Assembly (NCBI RefSeq): GCF_040183065.1
Contig: NW_027185519.1
Coordinates: 62,001-126,000 of the forward strand
DNA length: 64,000 nt
Source of the DNA: Periplaneta americana
Lineage: Eukaryota > Arthropoda > Insecta > Blattodea > Blattidae
Reading direction: 5' to 3'
In this document: positions 40,111 to 55,561 of the stretch, piece after piece
Numbering within the stretch: the first letter of the stretch is position 1
Layout: every line of letters begins with the position of its first letter
Program-made: the position numbers and the translations under genes
The notes under the pieces: model-generated
What the model was told of the DNA's origin: nothing
Seen by the model: only the letters and a program-made list of their open reading frames with translations
Databases searched by the model: none

Positions 40111-41301
40111 ATAAAATCCGTCTAAAAAGGGCAGTAGTTGTCGAGATTAATTTAATTCACCTTTACTGTGTGACCACTAGCTCAACAGGCCAGTGCGGAA
40201 AACAGAACTTATTTCGTAGGGGCACTTCAGTATCAGCAAAAGACGTTGTAAGAAATGCCTCTCCGTTTTTCAAATGGGTCTGACCCCAACGCTTGGTATA
40301 TCAAGTGGAAAGACCGGATTCCTCTGTGAAGCCTTGCTCCTCGGATTATGTTACCTGTTACTGTAAACTTCTGTAAGTCAATAATCACTGTCCGAAGAAT
40401 TGGTGGGTAATATGACAACGCAGGTAGGCAATGCTCACCAGACCGTAACAAGGAACCGAGGGGATTGACACATACTGAACATCACATCACCACGTTTTTG
40501 CAATGCCAACTTTTAGGTCATAGGAATCCAGTGTGGTAAACACTGGGGAGAAGAGGTACACATCGCATGTCAGAACACAGGACTTCGTCCTGTCAGACAA
40601 CTTCCACGTATAGCTTGCGTCATTTCGGTTCGAACGAAACGACAGAGAGAGGGGAAATTCGAACGCAAATTGTCAAAGCCTTCGATTCCTACGAGAAGGT
40701 CATGTCATCATCTCAGTATTGGGGTTCCTGCGCGTGCGGCCAATATGTGCACCAACAAACAAACGCATTAGGAACTCTATTATAACGCCGTAAGTTGTTC
40801 ACCAGTTATCGATTTCTTATTCAAAATTAGTTTCATTCGTAGTATGTAGTAAAGTAAACTAGTATATTCAAACGTATATGTCTAAAACCACGATGGGCAC
40901 CAAAGAAGGGGACTTGTGATTATTTTCACGATAATCTCCATTACTCTAATATGATAGAAATATATTACATAAATTTCGAAGCCAACTATGTACTTTGGCA
41001 TCATCATCTAATTTAATTCGTATTGTGTTAAATTATATAATAATAATGAAACCTTTCTATATGCATCAGTATAATGTGTTATCACACAATAGCCTAGTAA
41101 ATGTACAACGGTTTCAAGTACTTCAGTGCGAACCTGGGACAACGACATCGTTCAGAGCACAAAATTACAGAATGATGATATTAAATCAGCCCACCGGTAT
41201 AGAGAGAGAGAGAAAGTTGACACGCGTAATGAAATTACATTACGAAGCCGTGAGAGAGGATTAACAATACTGGCTATTTCTGACTTTTGTGAGGTTAGTG
41301 G
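40111..41301. other. H4-H2A spacer, unit 3, no gene seen
   Basis: Copy of the unit 1 spacer, with nothing recognised. Confidence 0.7.
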
Positions 41302-41317
41302 GGCCCTTAAAAGGGCC
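41302..41317 (-). terminator. H2A stem-loop, unit 3
   Basis: UUUA-loop stem-loop, unchanged. Confidence 0.95.
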
Positions 41318-41335
41318 GTTTTACGGAGAAGGGGC

Positions 41336-41734
<399 letters not shown>

Positions 41735-41759
41735 TTAACTACAAGAACGACGCCTCGCC

Positions 41760-42684
41760 GATGTCAGAGTTGATTGCTGGCAGAGCCAGCGGTCGTTTTA
41801 GGGTCTTACATTACAATGCCCTCTTCGACCGTGAGTGCTTGTGAGTGCAGTGTTATTAGAATGTTGGATATTTAGGGCTTTTATGAGATTGAGATTGAGA
41901 CGTGGAAAGAAGACAGGTGGGTAGAAAGTAAGAAAGAAGATTTAAGAAGCAGATTTTAAGTTTTGATTTGTTGTTATTTGAGGAGTGACCATGAACTGTT
42001 TGTGATGTAAATTATTTACTGGGCTTGCGTGAATTTTGAATGTATTTATTTATTGTTTAGTTATTCAACGATAGCTATCATGCATCACTAAGCAGTGGTG
42101 AGGGCAGTCACAATTTGTTTATATTGTTGTTATCCTTGTGTTTGTGCGTTGGCATTTTGACTTCGGCTATCCAGCAGTCGGAGAGATGTTCGCTGGTACG
42201 TTATGTTGTGGGTGGGGTATTTGATTTCGATTTCCTCTCGTTGTAGATGAAAGTGGATTATTAATTGTATGTGTCGGGTTCTGGTCTATGACATGTATGT
42301 GCATTCCTCAACGATGGCATTCTTTTGGGGTATTTATGGGAGACAGAGCGCGAATGAGCCGACTCCGGGAGACGAGGGGTGTTGTAGAGAGGGAGAGAGA
42401 GGGGGAGAGTTTAGTGGTTATTTTGTGGATTGAAGTGATCTTGATAGGCTTGTAGGAGTTTTTCAATGGTTGTGTTCTTGTTGGTGTGTGGAGGATTGTT
42501 AAACATATGTTGTGTGTATGAGCGACGTAGTGCGAAGTGTGTGTATTTAGTGACTGTTCGGATTAGGTGTGTGGAGAGTGGTTTCGTTTTGGTGTGGATG
42601 TATACTGTGTCGTTTCTGGTATGTTTGGGTAGTCGAAATATCTGGCGCAATAATTTCCTTTCACGGGACTCAAATTTCTTTTGT
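41760..42684 (-). mobile_element. Family B LINE, 5'-truncated, at H2A start site (unit 3)
   Basis: 925 bp in H2A direction. It has the 3' UTR (about 650 bp) and the last 80 or so codons of ORF2 (fragment 42411-42684). The target duplication is GACGCCTCGCC on the left (41749-41759) and ACGCCGCGCC on the right (42685-42694), with one base changed. It matches the unit 4 family B copy over its length with about five single-base differences that I could see (near 99.4% identity), so the two are close in age. No poly(A) tail. Confidence 0.92.
42411..42684 (-). pseudogene. Family B ORF2 C-terminal fragment
   Basis: C-terminal end of the reverse transcriptase protein (LLRQIFRLPKHTRNDTVYIHTKTKPLSTHL to FNPQNNH), cut by the 5' truncation. 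One substitution from unit 4 is visible (MFNNPP against MFDNPP). Confidence 0.85.
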
Positions 42685-42694
42685 ACGCCGCGCC

Positions 42695-42861
42695 CACGGT
42701 AACCTTCACTTTTACGCCAACGTCAATAATCGACAGCGGACCAATCGTAAAGTCACAAACGTTTGCGCTGTTTCTATTGGCTCGCACTGGGAAGGCAGTA
42801 CGGCATTGTCCCTGCGACTTAAATATTTTTCTCCCTCCGGGCTCATCATCAGACGAGCACC
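42695..42861. promoter_or_regulatory. H2A/H2B promoter, unit 3 (H2B side intact)
   Basis: CCAAT boxes, the H2A TATA-like box (42709-42714) and the H2B TAAATAT with its native start region are present. Confidence 0.8.
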
Positions 42862-43233
42862 ATGCCCCCCAAAGCTTCCGGAAAGGCTGCCAAGAAGGCC
42901 GGCAAGGCCCAGAAGAATATTTCGAAGGGCGATAAGAAGAAGAAGCGCAAGAGGAAGGAGAGCTACGCCATTTACATCTACAAGGTTCTGAAACAAGTTC
43001 ACCCAGACACGGGAATCAGTTCAAAGGCTATGAGCATCATGAACAGCTTCGTTAACGACATCTTCGAGCGCATCGCCGCGGAAGCTTCGCGGCTCGCGCA
43101 TTACAACAAGCGGTCGACCATCACCAGTCGGGAGATCCAGACAGCCGTCCGTCTCCTGCTACCCGGTGAGCTGGCCAAGCACGCCGTCAGTGAAGGGACC
43201 AAGGCCGTCACAAAATACACTAGTTCCAAGTAA
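42862..43233 (+). CDS. H2B: Histone H2B, unit 3
   Basis: 123 aa, identical to the other copies, with native TATA box and start region. Confidence 0.99.
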   Translation: MPPKASGKAAKKAGKAQKNISKGDKKKKRKRKESYAIYIYKVLKQVHPDTGISSKAMSIMNSFVNDIFERIAAEASRLAHYNKRSTITSREIQTAVRLLLPGELAKHAVSEGTKAVTKYTSSK

Positions 43234-43263
43234 GCGGGAGTGCTTGCTAGGGAATCAGCAACC

Positions 43264-43279
43264 GGCCCTTTTAAGGGCC
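43264..43279 (+). terminator. H2B stem-loop, unit 3
   Basis: GGCCCTTTTAAGGGCC, unchanged. Confidence 0.95.
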
Positions 43280-44102
43280 ACAAGTTATTCATAACAGAGT
43301 AGATGAATGAAGAACAACAGCGGTTCCCACCGAGTGAAAATTTAAATAATCACCCCGATAACACTTCTAGGATAGATAATACATTATAGGCAGTCCATGG
43401 GAGACTTGGATCCACGAGGCAAATTCGTTTCCTTAATAGTTTCGTACGACTTATATGAGAGCGCGGTGTCATTCCTACTCACTTGGCAGCATTAATTGTT
43501 GAGGGAAAACAACTTAGAAGGTAACTTGTCGACCGCGGGCATAATCCTTCCGCAGGCCACTACTGAGAATCTGTGGACATACGGGTAATCTATCTTTATT
43601 GAAACTCGGGTTCATAACATACGACTGATACTTTATATATCTGTCACGTAATCCATCAAGAGACAAATGTCCCCCCCCCCTAGTCAGTAGCGAGCTTCAG
43701 TCCATTCGTAGTAGCCGCCGGTGCAAGAAGTGAATTGAAGTTTGTGTGAAGTTCCGTAGTATGGCATGAAAATGATGTCGAAAATCCGACTACAGTTCCA
43801 CAACCATGTGGTTGAAAGGAGGCTCCGCTGTTGAACAACAATCCACCTGTGGCTTAACTTAGAATGCCGACTAGCTGTTTTATTAATCCCGTGTCAATCC
43901 AGCAGTGTGTGACGTTGAAACGTAACCAAACTGCCGTTGATAGATAGATTTATCATCTATCCCAATGACATCCAACGAGCTTGGTAATTTAGGTACAGAG
44001 TCTAAGCAGGCAGTTTACGTGTGTGTGTGAGCGAGTGCAGGTTTTATCGAGTGCACCCCAATCCCATCGTCCTCAAGTGCCTACAGATTACGCAGTTTCA
44101 TC
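43280..44102. other. H2B-5S spacer, unit 3, no gene seen
   Basis: Copy of the unit 1 spacer; the C run is one base shorter. Confidence 0.65.
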
Positions 44103-44220
44103 GGCAACGGCCATACCATGTTGAAAATACCGGTTCTCGTCCGATCACCGAAGTCAAGCAACATTGGGCGTGGTCAGTACTTGGATGGGTGACCGCTTGG
44201 GAACACCACGTGCCGTTGGC
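44103..44220 (+). rRNA. 5S ribosomal RNA, unit 3
   Basis: Identical to the other two 5S genes, with internal promoter boxes and the downstream T run. Confidence 0.95.
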
Positions 44221-44233
44221 GATTTTTTTTTTT

Positions 44234-45145
44234 ACGTCACTATTTCCAGCGTGTTCTAATAAGACTTATGGGATATTATGTTCCCTTCCCTATTCCAGCT
44301 ATAGCTTGGATGATGACGCCGCTGCATAATTGTAGAGTAATTGATAATTCTTAAGTACTTGCAGCTCCGTATTGAAACTTATGACTGGTAGCATATTCAT
44401 ATGAGACGGTTCACTTCTCTGCGTTTTCTCGAAGAAGGGAATATGTATTCAGGGGATTGTGAACGTACCTCGCGCTCTCCCTAGAAGTTAGAGACATTTT
44501 AGGTAAAGAATGTAATATACTGTACATATATGGCTAATTAAAATCCCATTAGTTACTACATTTCAGTGGGTAGTACAAATTCCATAATGAAAATATCTCT
44601 GTCCTAGTAGTTGTATCCTTTAAAGAAGCTCGTTGTTTTCCCATGATGAAGGGCAGAACTTGGTCGGTAGAAATTTAAACAGACTGCATTATCAGACCAG
44701 GCGTTATTTCAATATCAGCGTTTAGTTTAGGAAATATAGCAATAGCGGAGTTGGGAGAAGTAGTTATAGCATGTACAGTAAGTATAAACAGTTCGCTGTA
44801 CTGTACAGTGAATATAAATATTTGAATGTACGATGGCAAAACATCAGACATACAGTACGTAGCTCACATATCTTAAAAAATAAATAAATAAAAATAAAGA
44901 AGACATTCTGAGGAGTGAGTGGAAAGTGCATATTATAATGAATATTTTTAACTCTCAGTTGACATTGAGAGAGAAAGCCATGCATCGGGGAACCGGTGAC
45001 TGTTTTTGCGTTACCTTCTGCTATTGGCGTTGTTGGTTAGTAACGAATGAAAGAGGTAGGACGCGGAATCAAATGTCAAAAAACGATAGGGAAATAATAG
45101 TAACTGGTTGTATTTCGATCGAGCTCGGCGTGCTGATTCACCAGT
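44234..45145. other. Spacer downstream of 5S, unit 3, no gene seen
   Basis: Copy of unit 1 9549-10460. Confidence 0.6.
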
Positions 45146-46577
45146 GGGGTGTTTCACAAAGTTTACAATCTTTGGAAATTGTGAACTCTGTTTGTAAACT
45201 TCTGTTTCACAATCTTTGTTTGTAAAGGTGGACTGTACAAAGGAAATCAAATCTTTACGAATGAAATTTTGCGCTCTTTACAAGTGATATGTTTGTTTCA
45301 CAACGAAGGAGTAATTTTACAAACGTGTAAACTAAACTTTACTAGTGAAGTTAGCACATTTTCTACAGTAGCCCTGTTGAAATAGCTTCTAATTGTGAAT
45401 GAAAAAAATAAACACATATGTATAAAATCAATTTTATAGTAACAGGGTACCATTAAGAATTACACTGAAGCAGTTGTGATGTTATTGAGTAGTTCTAGCG
45501 ACTCAGACGAAGATTTTGCATTTAGGCCTAACGTAGAATTTTCCGGCCACGTTCGTATCATTGTACGAATATTAATGAAAGGTTTCGAATGAATCCCGCG
45601 CTATACTTCAGAATACCGCGTTAGTTCTTATATACGAGGAACGTATTTAATAAATACTCGCACTTAAAGAAGAAAAACTTTGCACCGAAAACCAATCACT
45701 TAATAATGCAATGTCGGCATTACTTACGCAGTATTCTGAAGTCGTTCCGAATCCCATTTCGCTGTAATCTCTCCTACAAGATATGGGACATCACATGCAA
45801 CATCTGAAAGGGAAAAGTGGTGCCCTAACCACAAAGCGAGAACTGCATTGGTTGCATAGTAGCTCTCAGTTCCCTGCGTTAGCAGATAAGAACGGAATTT
45901 ATAAGATTACAGTGTGCAAAAGTTCACACATGGTAGTTGATGTTGTTACAAGATTGAAAAAACTCGAGGCGGGTTATTGATCACCGAATGTGCTTACTCG
46001 GGCAAAGGATTTTTATGCTCCTCCTGCTGGGTTCCCTAATGTTGGCGAGGTTATGGATGAAACAATAAAATATACTGATGGACCAGCAGAGAGCGAAGTT
46101 GATTTTAATGGATGGACATGTTAGCTGCTCTATCAACTGCATATAACTACGTGGGTCAAATCCATTATTTATCAATTATTTGAATGAATTTCGCGCTAAC
46201 TTTCGTCAGTTAAGTCGTAGGCTAATTAATGCATTGGTATGCTCGACCAATTGCATGCCGCGAAACTCCGTTGTCGCCGATGTAGCAAAATCTAAATAAA
46301 ATATATATAAAAAAATATAAACATGTCCATCGATAGTTCTAAAATTACAGCTACTTTACCTCTGATCCTTAGTGATTTTTGTAAACTGTCGTTGGCGATT
46401 TTGTTCAACCAATTATGCGTATTTGTAAGTTTGTTTCGCCGATTTTGTAAAGTTCGTTAAAACATACAAGTGAATAAGATTGCATTGTGAAACACAGTTA
46501 ACAAGCATATGTAATATTTCCGTTGTTAATTGTATATTGTTAATTTGTAATTTGTTAGCGTTGTGAAACATGCCCCC
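45146..46577 (+). mobile_element. Decayed Harbinger-like transposon (unit 3)
   Basis: Same remnant as unit 1, without the 26 bp duplication of unit 2 and with GGACCAGC as in unit 2. Confidence 0.6.
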
Positions 46578-46747
46578 ATTTACCTTTAGAGGTAATATCT
46601 ACATTAATATTTAGTTAAAATTTAAAGAAATTTTAAACGAATGGAAGCTGCATTTTAATTCACCCCAAATTACTATGTTCCCTTTCAGATTATCAGCTGT
46701 TGTTGTTGTTGTCGTTGTTGTATTGTAAGTTCTCACTTATTGTTAGC

Positions 46748-47879
46748 TAGCCGTACCCGTTCGCTCCGCTCCACCTGTTAGAAATAAATATAAAGTAATT
46801 ACATAATTAAAATAGGACGACTGATCCATGGAACAACTTTTACAACAGCGCAAGATAATCTGCTTCGCATATTACCCAATTTTTTTTTAGCACTGCATTT
46901 ATTGCATATATATTTTATGTATTTTAACACGATTCAATTGAGCATAGTTAAAATATGAATTATTAAAATAATGGATTGCCAAGCTAAAGTACTATTACTG
47001 CATACTAAATCAATACACTCTCGTTGTTCGTTAATTCTCTGAGATTAAAATGCGTGTACATAAATATTATTTTAAGAAATACAGAAAACGAATGTACAAA
47101 ATAGCCTATCAAATTTTCTGTGCATAAGAAGCTATTTTAATCTTACCTGTCCTCGATTTACTCAGACGTTACTGTAATAACATTATAGCATTATGTCCAT
47201 CTAGAGAAACTACAGTTTCCAATGGTGAAATAATAACTAATTATACAAATCAGTTAATTTACGAGCTTGTGATATTACTTCATACAAACACAGAAACATT
47301 CCCTGTAGGCTATGTTTAATAGCTTTCGATTGTTTGTTGATGTCCAAGGCCCCTGTTTCGATTGTTGTTGTCCAAGGCCCCTTATAGACGAAGTCATTTG
47401 TTCTTAATTCATTGCACCGTCTTAGATAGCGTTATTTTAATTTTAAAACTCATTTATCTCATTAAATATCAGTCCTATCAAAATGTTGTAAAAAAATAAA
47501 ACTTAACGGAAATCATTTTTAAAGGAACATCTGTTATGTAACATTTTTTCTCAAATATCAATAATAAGCGAGATATTTCGATTTATTTAATTAAGGCCCC
47601 CTTATAACCCCCCTTTTAAATAAAGTATTTCGAATGCCATATAGCCTAAAATCTAAGTTACAACAAACTTAATTTATATTCCAGTTTTCATATAAATCGG
47701 TTCAGCCATTATCGCGTGAAAAGGTAACAAACATACAGACAGACATACAAACAAAATTTTCAAAAATGCGATTTTCGGTTTCAGGGTGGTTAATTATATA
47801 TGTTAGGACCAATTACTTTTGGAAAATCGAAACTTACCAGAAAAATTTCGGCTACAGATTTATTATTAGTATAGATAGT
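46748..47879 (+). mobile_element. RTE-like/unclassified repeat (unit 3)
   Basis: Copy of unit 1 12064-13195. Confidence 0.4.
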
Positions 47880-48387
47880 ACGAGATACGACCGCAATTTT
47901 GTACGACTAGTGTAATGAAGGAATGCAAAAAATTATTTTGGAACTTTGCAATGTTAGTCTATCATTAAAATAAAATTAAATCTTAATTCGTCCCTTTTGC
48001 AGGAGTCTTCTTCATCCAGTATGTTGTTGGCTGATATGGAGGAGGAGGGGGGGGGGGACATGCTCTAAAGGGATAAAATTTGCTTAGCAAATCGATATGG
48101 TGACTAACGCTTGCAATGCGTCATAGCTATAATTGTACTGCGCGGTAATTTCAGAGTAATAAGAGTTCAGTTCAGGGATCTGCTAATTTCTTCATATTGT
48201 GTTCGGCAATGGAATAGTACCGCAGTAGCATTAAGAGGTTTTTATAATTTGAACTGATATGTGCAGGTATATTGACCCCCCCCCTCCCACCGCTGGCCGA
48301 CGCGGACTGCAATGACAACAGTAAGCCACACGTCATACGTAAGCCTTTCTTCTTCTTCTTCTTCTTTGCTCGCCTGGCAAATACAGT

Positions 48388-48564
48388 CTTGGATTTCACA
48401 TATTCAATTTTTCACAGTCCCAACTCCCTTGCATGGACGTGTTTTCACGTACCTTTAAAGTTTCTCCTCTCATTCATTCAGTCTATTCGCAAGCCTGAGG
48501 GTTTTCCGTGGTTTTCCCTAAGGAGCTAAGACAAATGTAGGGATGAGCCCAGAAAGAAAAGGGC
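48388..48564 (+). repeat. Family C-related 3' fragment (unit 3)
   Basis: Copy of unit 1 13704-13880. Unit 3 thus holds both this old fragment and a fresh full family C element. Confidence 0.6.
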
Positions 48565-48622
48565 ATTCACTTCCTTAGACCCTGGTAACTGCTCTTTCTA
48601 GAGGAAGGAGGAGGAGAAAGAA

Positions 48623-48687
48623 ACCCCCCCACCCCCACCGACGTGGACTGCAATGACAACAGTAAGCAACACGTTATATGTAAAGCC

Positions 48688-48747
<60 letters not shown>

Positions 48748-49198
48748 TACAATGGGACTAAAGGTGGTGTAGATACACTATGTCAAATGTGCCACAATCT
48801 TTCCTGCAATAGAAAGACGAGGCGCTGGCCACTAGCAATATTTTACAACATGCTAAATATTGCAAGTATAAATTCATGGATAATTTATAGTTAGAAGAAC
48901 TCAGAAAACAATATCAAGAAAACAATTCATTTTCCAATTGTGTGAAGAGCTGACAAAACCGTGGATGCAGCACCGCTTTGCACGTCCTACTTTACACCGA
49001 TCTCTGCGGGCAACAATTGAAGAACATCTGAACATTGCTGTGCAACAACAATGCCAGGTAATGCAGCCAGATGGTGAACGTACTGTTTGCTATAAATGTC
49101 CTGCAAAGAAGAGGAGAATGATGACAACATTTTGTGGACTTTGCAAAAAGGGGTTCTGCAGAGAACATCGCGCTGTTGTTTGCACTAATTGTAAATAG
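48623..49198 (+). pseudogene. piggyBac transposase remnant (unit 3)
   Basis: Same remnant, with the shortest (ATT)n run of the three. Confidence 0.8.
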
Positions 49199-49443
49199 GA
49201 CAATAACATGAACGTAAAGACTTTATGACAAACTTAAAATTAAATGAACACTAATGGCTACGAAATGTGTAAAAGTTGTTAAATGTGTGATATTGAGTTG
49301 ATTTCAGTTAATTAAAATGTGAGTAGTAAAAATTACGAATGCTTACCTTTAACATGAGTACAGTGATGATTACCTGTCTAGGGTTAAGTAGTCGCGTGGT
49401 GAGTTTAGGAATTCCCAGACCACCTCTAAGATTGTTTAAAATA

Positions 49444-50047
49444 AAGGTATTGTAATCGTACGTTTCTGTCTTTTGTCAATAGTAACGTTGACCTTTCTTT
49501 TTCGAGAAAACAAAATCTGTTGTACAGTTAAAGGTACTGAAATAGTAAGAAATTTTCTGAAATCCCCACGCGTTTGCAAGTGTAAGTCTCTGTTGTAACC
49601 TGTTGATTTACGAGAGACTGTGTGTGCTTTCGTACAGTGTTTCTAAAATGTGCAGTAACGAGTCAGAAATCATTGGAATGTAGTGTAGGTGTGTTTGTTA
49701 TAACCGGGAATCAATCCGCAGTACTTGACCAATCAACTACGGGAAATATCAGAAAAATTGGCAGGAGTTAGCAAGAAAAACAAAGGTAAAATATCACGTG
49801 AACGAGCACCGATACCGAGCACTATGTACAATATACCCTAGAGAAAAAGACAAGAAAACAAAAGTCAACCGCTGCAAGTGTTACGAAGTGGTGTGTGAAA
49901 CATATAATGAAGAATGTCTGCGGGAAGCGCATCTAGTGAGATAAAGGGTGAAATGGAGGATTCTGCTAAAAATAAAGAAAGGAAGAAAAATGTTTACAGT
50001 TAATACAAGTATTGTTTTCTCTTGTGGGTTTATGTTTAGTATAATAG

Positions 50048-50101
<54 letters not shown>

Positions 50102-50371
50102 AAAGTGAAAAAAATAACAGGTCTGTAATAATAATAGTTAATAATTCTGTAGTTCACTGCAAAAACTGTATAGCCATAAAAGGACAGATGATAATAACGT
50201 TGTTATCTTATTCTTGCTGCTGTGTAAGCCTAAGTTTCCACGTGAGGGATAGAAGAGACATGACAACATATAGCATTACAATTTGTTTAATGTGTATAAA
50301 TTTCTTTAATACTGATTTTTCTCAGAACAAGCTGTGTGAGGGTTAAAGAGTTCTTGCACTGAAGCTCAGAA

Positions 50372-50443
<72 letters not shown>

Positions 50444-51600
50444 GTGTGAAGAGTTGTATCGGAAGTGCTTTATAGACTAAATTAATAATTTCTATCTTAA
50501 CTGAAATATTTACATTATATTTCACACAGTATAGTTACAGGTAGCATAAATTCAGATAATGGTTTTTATATGGGAATCTACTTCTTGTGTTTAGAGGCTA
50601 CATTTATACAGAGTTAATAATTTCTCCCCTATGTAACATATTTCCATGAAATTTTATACGCATCTATGCAAAAACGAATTATGCTCGTGTAATTAGGGAA
50701 TTAGGGAAAAATTAGTTTTTCTGATAATTTTTAATGTTTTAATAGAAATTATGCTCCTAAAAGATGACTAGCCTGCCATATTTTTCGCAGTTGGTAACAA
50801 AATGCTAGATTCATGGATATACTCCATAATTTAGTTGTTCATTATATGTTCAAGAAGTGTTGAATTTTTCTTGGAGAAATTAAGCTCCTTCATCCAGACT
50901 CTGAAAAGTGGCTGCTGTCGAATTCGTAAAGCGCCACCAAGAGATGAATATAACATCTAAGTTTGCAGGATGTAGCAGCTAAATTTTAAGCCGTATAGAG
51001 TTTAATATTTGATTAATGTGTGGGTAGAAGAATTGAAAGTTAACTCAGGTTTACTTGTAATGCACAGCCTGTTAAATATGTCGTAAAAAAAAAAAAAAAA
51101 AAAAAAACTAGTTGCACAAATCTCAGTAAACGTGCCAATTAAATGAATGCTAACGTATTATAGATTGCTTTTCGCGTATTAAATGAAAGTACACATCTTG
51201 TCCTATGACCTCCATAAGGGAAGGTTTAACAGTATAAAACAGCCACTGACCCCACGAACAAAAATCAACTGAAGAGCGTGACTTTAAAAAAAAAACTCAT
51301 GTTTTGTCCCACCTCTTACTGATATTGATGTTTTGTATGCTGTTGTGCACAATGCCTAGCTTTTGTTTAAGCCTAGATATTACTTAAACTTCGGTTATGA
51401 TGAAGTTGATTTTCTTACATAGTTTTGCGTTCTGGACAACTGTGCGCCGGCATCTCTCGGAACATCCGAGATCAGGTCCCTATCCCCTCCACCGCAAAGT
51501 CAAATAGCGTCTGTCACTTGATTTTGAATATTAAACAAACATACCATCACGGCATTTCCGTTATGGCATCTGGTGTCATCAATAAGCTACAAATAAAGGA

Positions 51601-51647
<47 letters not shown>

Positions 51648-52893
51648 TAGCACAGTCACTGTCCTGAACAAGGTACGCAAGTATTATTTTAATTAATGCG
51701 TATCGCCTACCAGCCGCCGAAACTATTCGACAGGAGAGTGAATATCCTACACGGTCCTGTAAAAATGTTCTGAATACACTAAATGACGTGTAATTTTTTT
51801 TCTATTATTAGGACAATTGAACGTGTCATTGCTCCTGCGGGTTGCTTTGTTTCACACCACAGAGAATTCAGGTTCTCAACCCCCCGGGATTCTAGAGATA
51901 AGAGAGCGATGAGGTTAAAGGAGTAGGCGTTTGTTCGTGTTTTTGTTTTTACTTTAGAAAAATTGCGAAACGTGACGCAATAGCGATAAGTTTTATGAAC
52001 AAGTTTGCTGAATCGACCAATTGAAGGTAATTTATATTTTGCTAAAGAAGAGAGGAGATTAATGAAATCAGTTATTGTAATAATCGTAGTAGATTGAAGG
52101 AATTGTTTGTATTCAAACTCCTTTTTGAAATAAGCTGCTCGGATGCTTATCAGGGTGACGGTTATAAATGTTATCGTAATACCCACCCGAGGTCACAAAG
52201 GTCACAGTCTTCCGCTTGTCCTTTCCTAAGCAGACCACGTCTGTACTATCGAAAATAATGAGTCACAGTTATAGTTTCGTGAAAGTAAAAAATGTTAGAT
52301 AGGAGACAAGTAGCTACTCTTATACAATCATAATCACATTTTGTATCCAATATAGTATAAACGAGCTACATGTAAGTACTGTGTAAAGTTTCATTAAAAC
52401 AATATATTATATATGAGACAAGTCACTAATTTTTGTCAAAACGCATCGTCTATAAAGGGGTAGTTTCTCCTCTTATACAGTAGTGACTATAGTGCGAAGT
52501 TTCATGGAAATATGTCACATTTTTAGTCCAGCTAGATTTGCTTTCTGGACCACTTTGAGCCTTGGCGCTTGTGATCGGTCGGACGGAGGATCACTCGTCC
52601 CGGCGGCGTTAACCCTTAATTTGGTAAATATATATAATGTGCAATATTATAGAACTGTGAAATTTTTTTTTAATTTTCCTAAGAAACTTTGTTATCCATC
52701 GTTCTATTAAAAAATTGTTTATTAACCTATAGGATACATTGCGATATTTGTCAAACAGGCTGTGGGAAAATGCTGATACGGTGAGGAATGGAAAGGGAGA
52801 AACCATTTATATTATTGAGGTGACCTTGAACTGAGGGTAGTAGGAACGAGACCTGGAGTACGGTACAACCGGCTCTTCCGAGAAATAACTAGT
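49444..52893. other. Spacer upstream of H3, unit 4, no gene seen
   Basis: Copy of the leading spacer. Confidence 0.7.
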
Positions 52894-52909
52894 GGCCCTG
52901 AAAAGGGCC
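52894..52909 (-). terminator. H3 stem-loop, unit 4
   Basis: Unchanged stem-loop. Confidence 0.95.
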
Positions 52910-52938
52910 TTTTTGCGGGCAGGAGTACCTTTGTTAAT

Positions 52939-53856
<918 letters not shown>

Positions 53857-53896
53857 ACTGCCTACACACGTCTGCTGCCGAATCCGTCGGCAAAAC

Positions 53897-53912
53897 GGCC
53901 CTTTTCAGGGCC
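53897..53912 (+). terminator. H4 stem-loop, unit 4
   Basis: Unchanged stem-loop. Confidence 0.95.
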
Positions 53913-55103
53913 ATAAAATCCGTCTAAAAAGGGCAGTAGTTGTCGAGATTAATTTAATTCACCTTTACTGTGTGACCACTAGCTCAACAGGCCAGTGCGG
54001 AAAACAGAACTTATTTCGTAGGGGCACTTCAGTATCAGCAAAAGACGTTGTAAGAAATGCCTCTCCGTTTTTCAAATGGGTCTGACCCCAACGCTTGGTA
54101 TATCAAGTGGAAAGACCGGATTCCTCTGTGAAGCCTTGCTCCTCGGATTATGTTACCTGTTACTGTAAACTTCTGTAAGTCAATAATCACTGTCCGAAGA
54201 ATTGGTGGGTAATATGACAACGCAGGTAGGCAATGCTCACCAGACCGTAACAAGGAACCGAGGGGATTGACACATACTGAACATCACATCACCACGTTTT
54301 TGCAATGCCAACTTTTAGGTCATAGGAATCCAGTGTGGTAAACACTGGGGAGAAGAGGTACACATCGCATGTCAGAACACAGGACTTCGTCCTGTCAGAC
54401 AACTTCCACGTATAGCTTGCGTCATTTCGGTTCGAACGAAACGACAGAGAGAGGGGAAATTCGAACGCAAATTGTCAAAGCCTTCGATTCCTACGAGAAG
54501 GTCATGTCATCATCTCAGTATTGGGGTTCCTGCGCGTGCGGCCAATATGTGCACCAACAAACAAACGCATTAGGAACTCTATTATAACGCCGTAAGTTGT
54601 TCACCAGTTATCGATTTCTTATTCAAAATTAGTTTCATTCGTAGTATGTAGTAAAGTAAACTAGTATATTCAAACGTATATGTCTAAAACCACGATGGGC
54701 ACCAAAGAAGGGGACTTGTGATTATTTTCACGATAATCTCCATTACTCTAATATGATAGAAATATATTACATAAATTTCGAAGCCAACTATGTACTTTGG
54801 CATCATCATCTAATTTAATTCGTATTGTGTTAAATTATATAATAATAATGAAACCTTTCTATATGCATCAGTATAATGTGTTATCACACAATAGCCTAGT
54901 AAATGTACAACGGTTTCAAGTACTTCAGTGCGAACCTGGGACAACGACATCGTTCAGAGCACAAAATTACAGAATGATGATATTAAATCAGCCCACCGGT
55001 ATAGAGAGAGAGAGAAAGTTGACACGCGTAATGAAATTACATTACGAAGCCGTGAGAGAGGATTAACAATACTGGCTATTTCTGACTTTTGTGAGGTTAG
55101 TGG
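53913..55103. other. H4-H2A spacer, unit 4, no gene seen
   Basis: Copy of the unit 1 spacer. Confidence 0.7.
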
Positions 55104-55119
55104 GGCCCTTAAAAGGGCC
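55104..55119 (-). terminator. H2A stem-loop, unit 4
   Basis: UUUA-loop stem-loop, unchanged. Confidence 0.95.
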
Positions 55120-55137
55120 GTTTTACGGAGAAGGGGC

Positions 55138-55536
<399 letters not shown>

Positions 55537-55561
55537 TTAACTACAAGAACGACGCCTCGCC

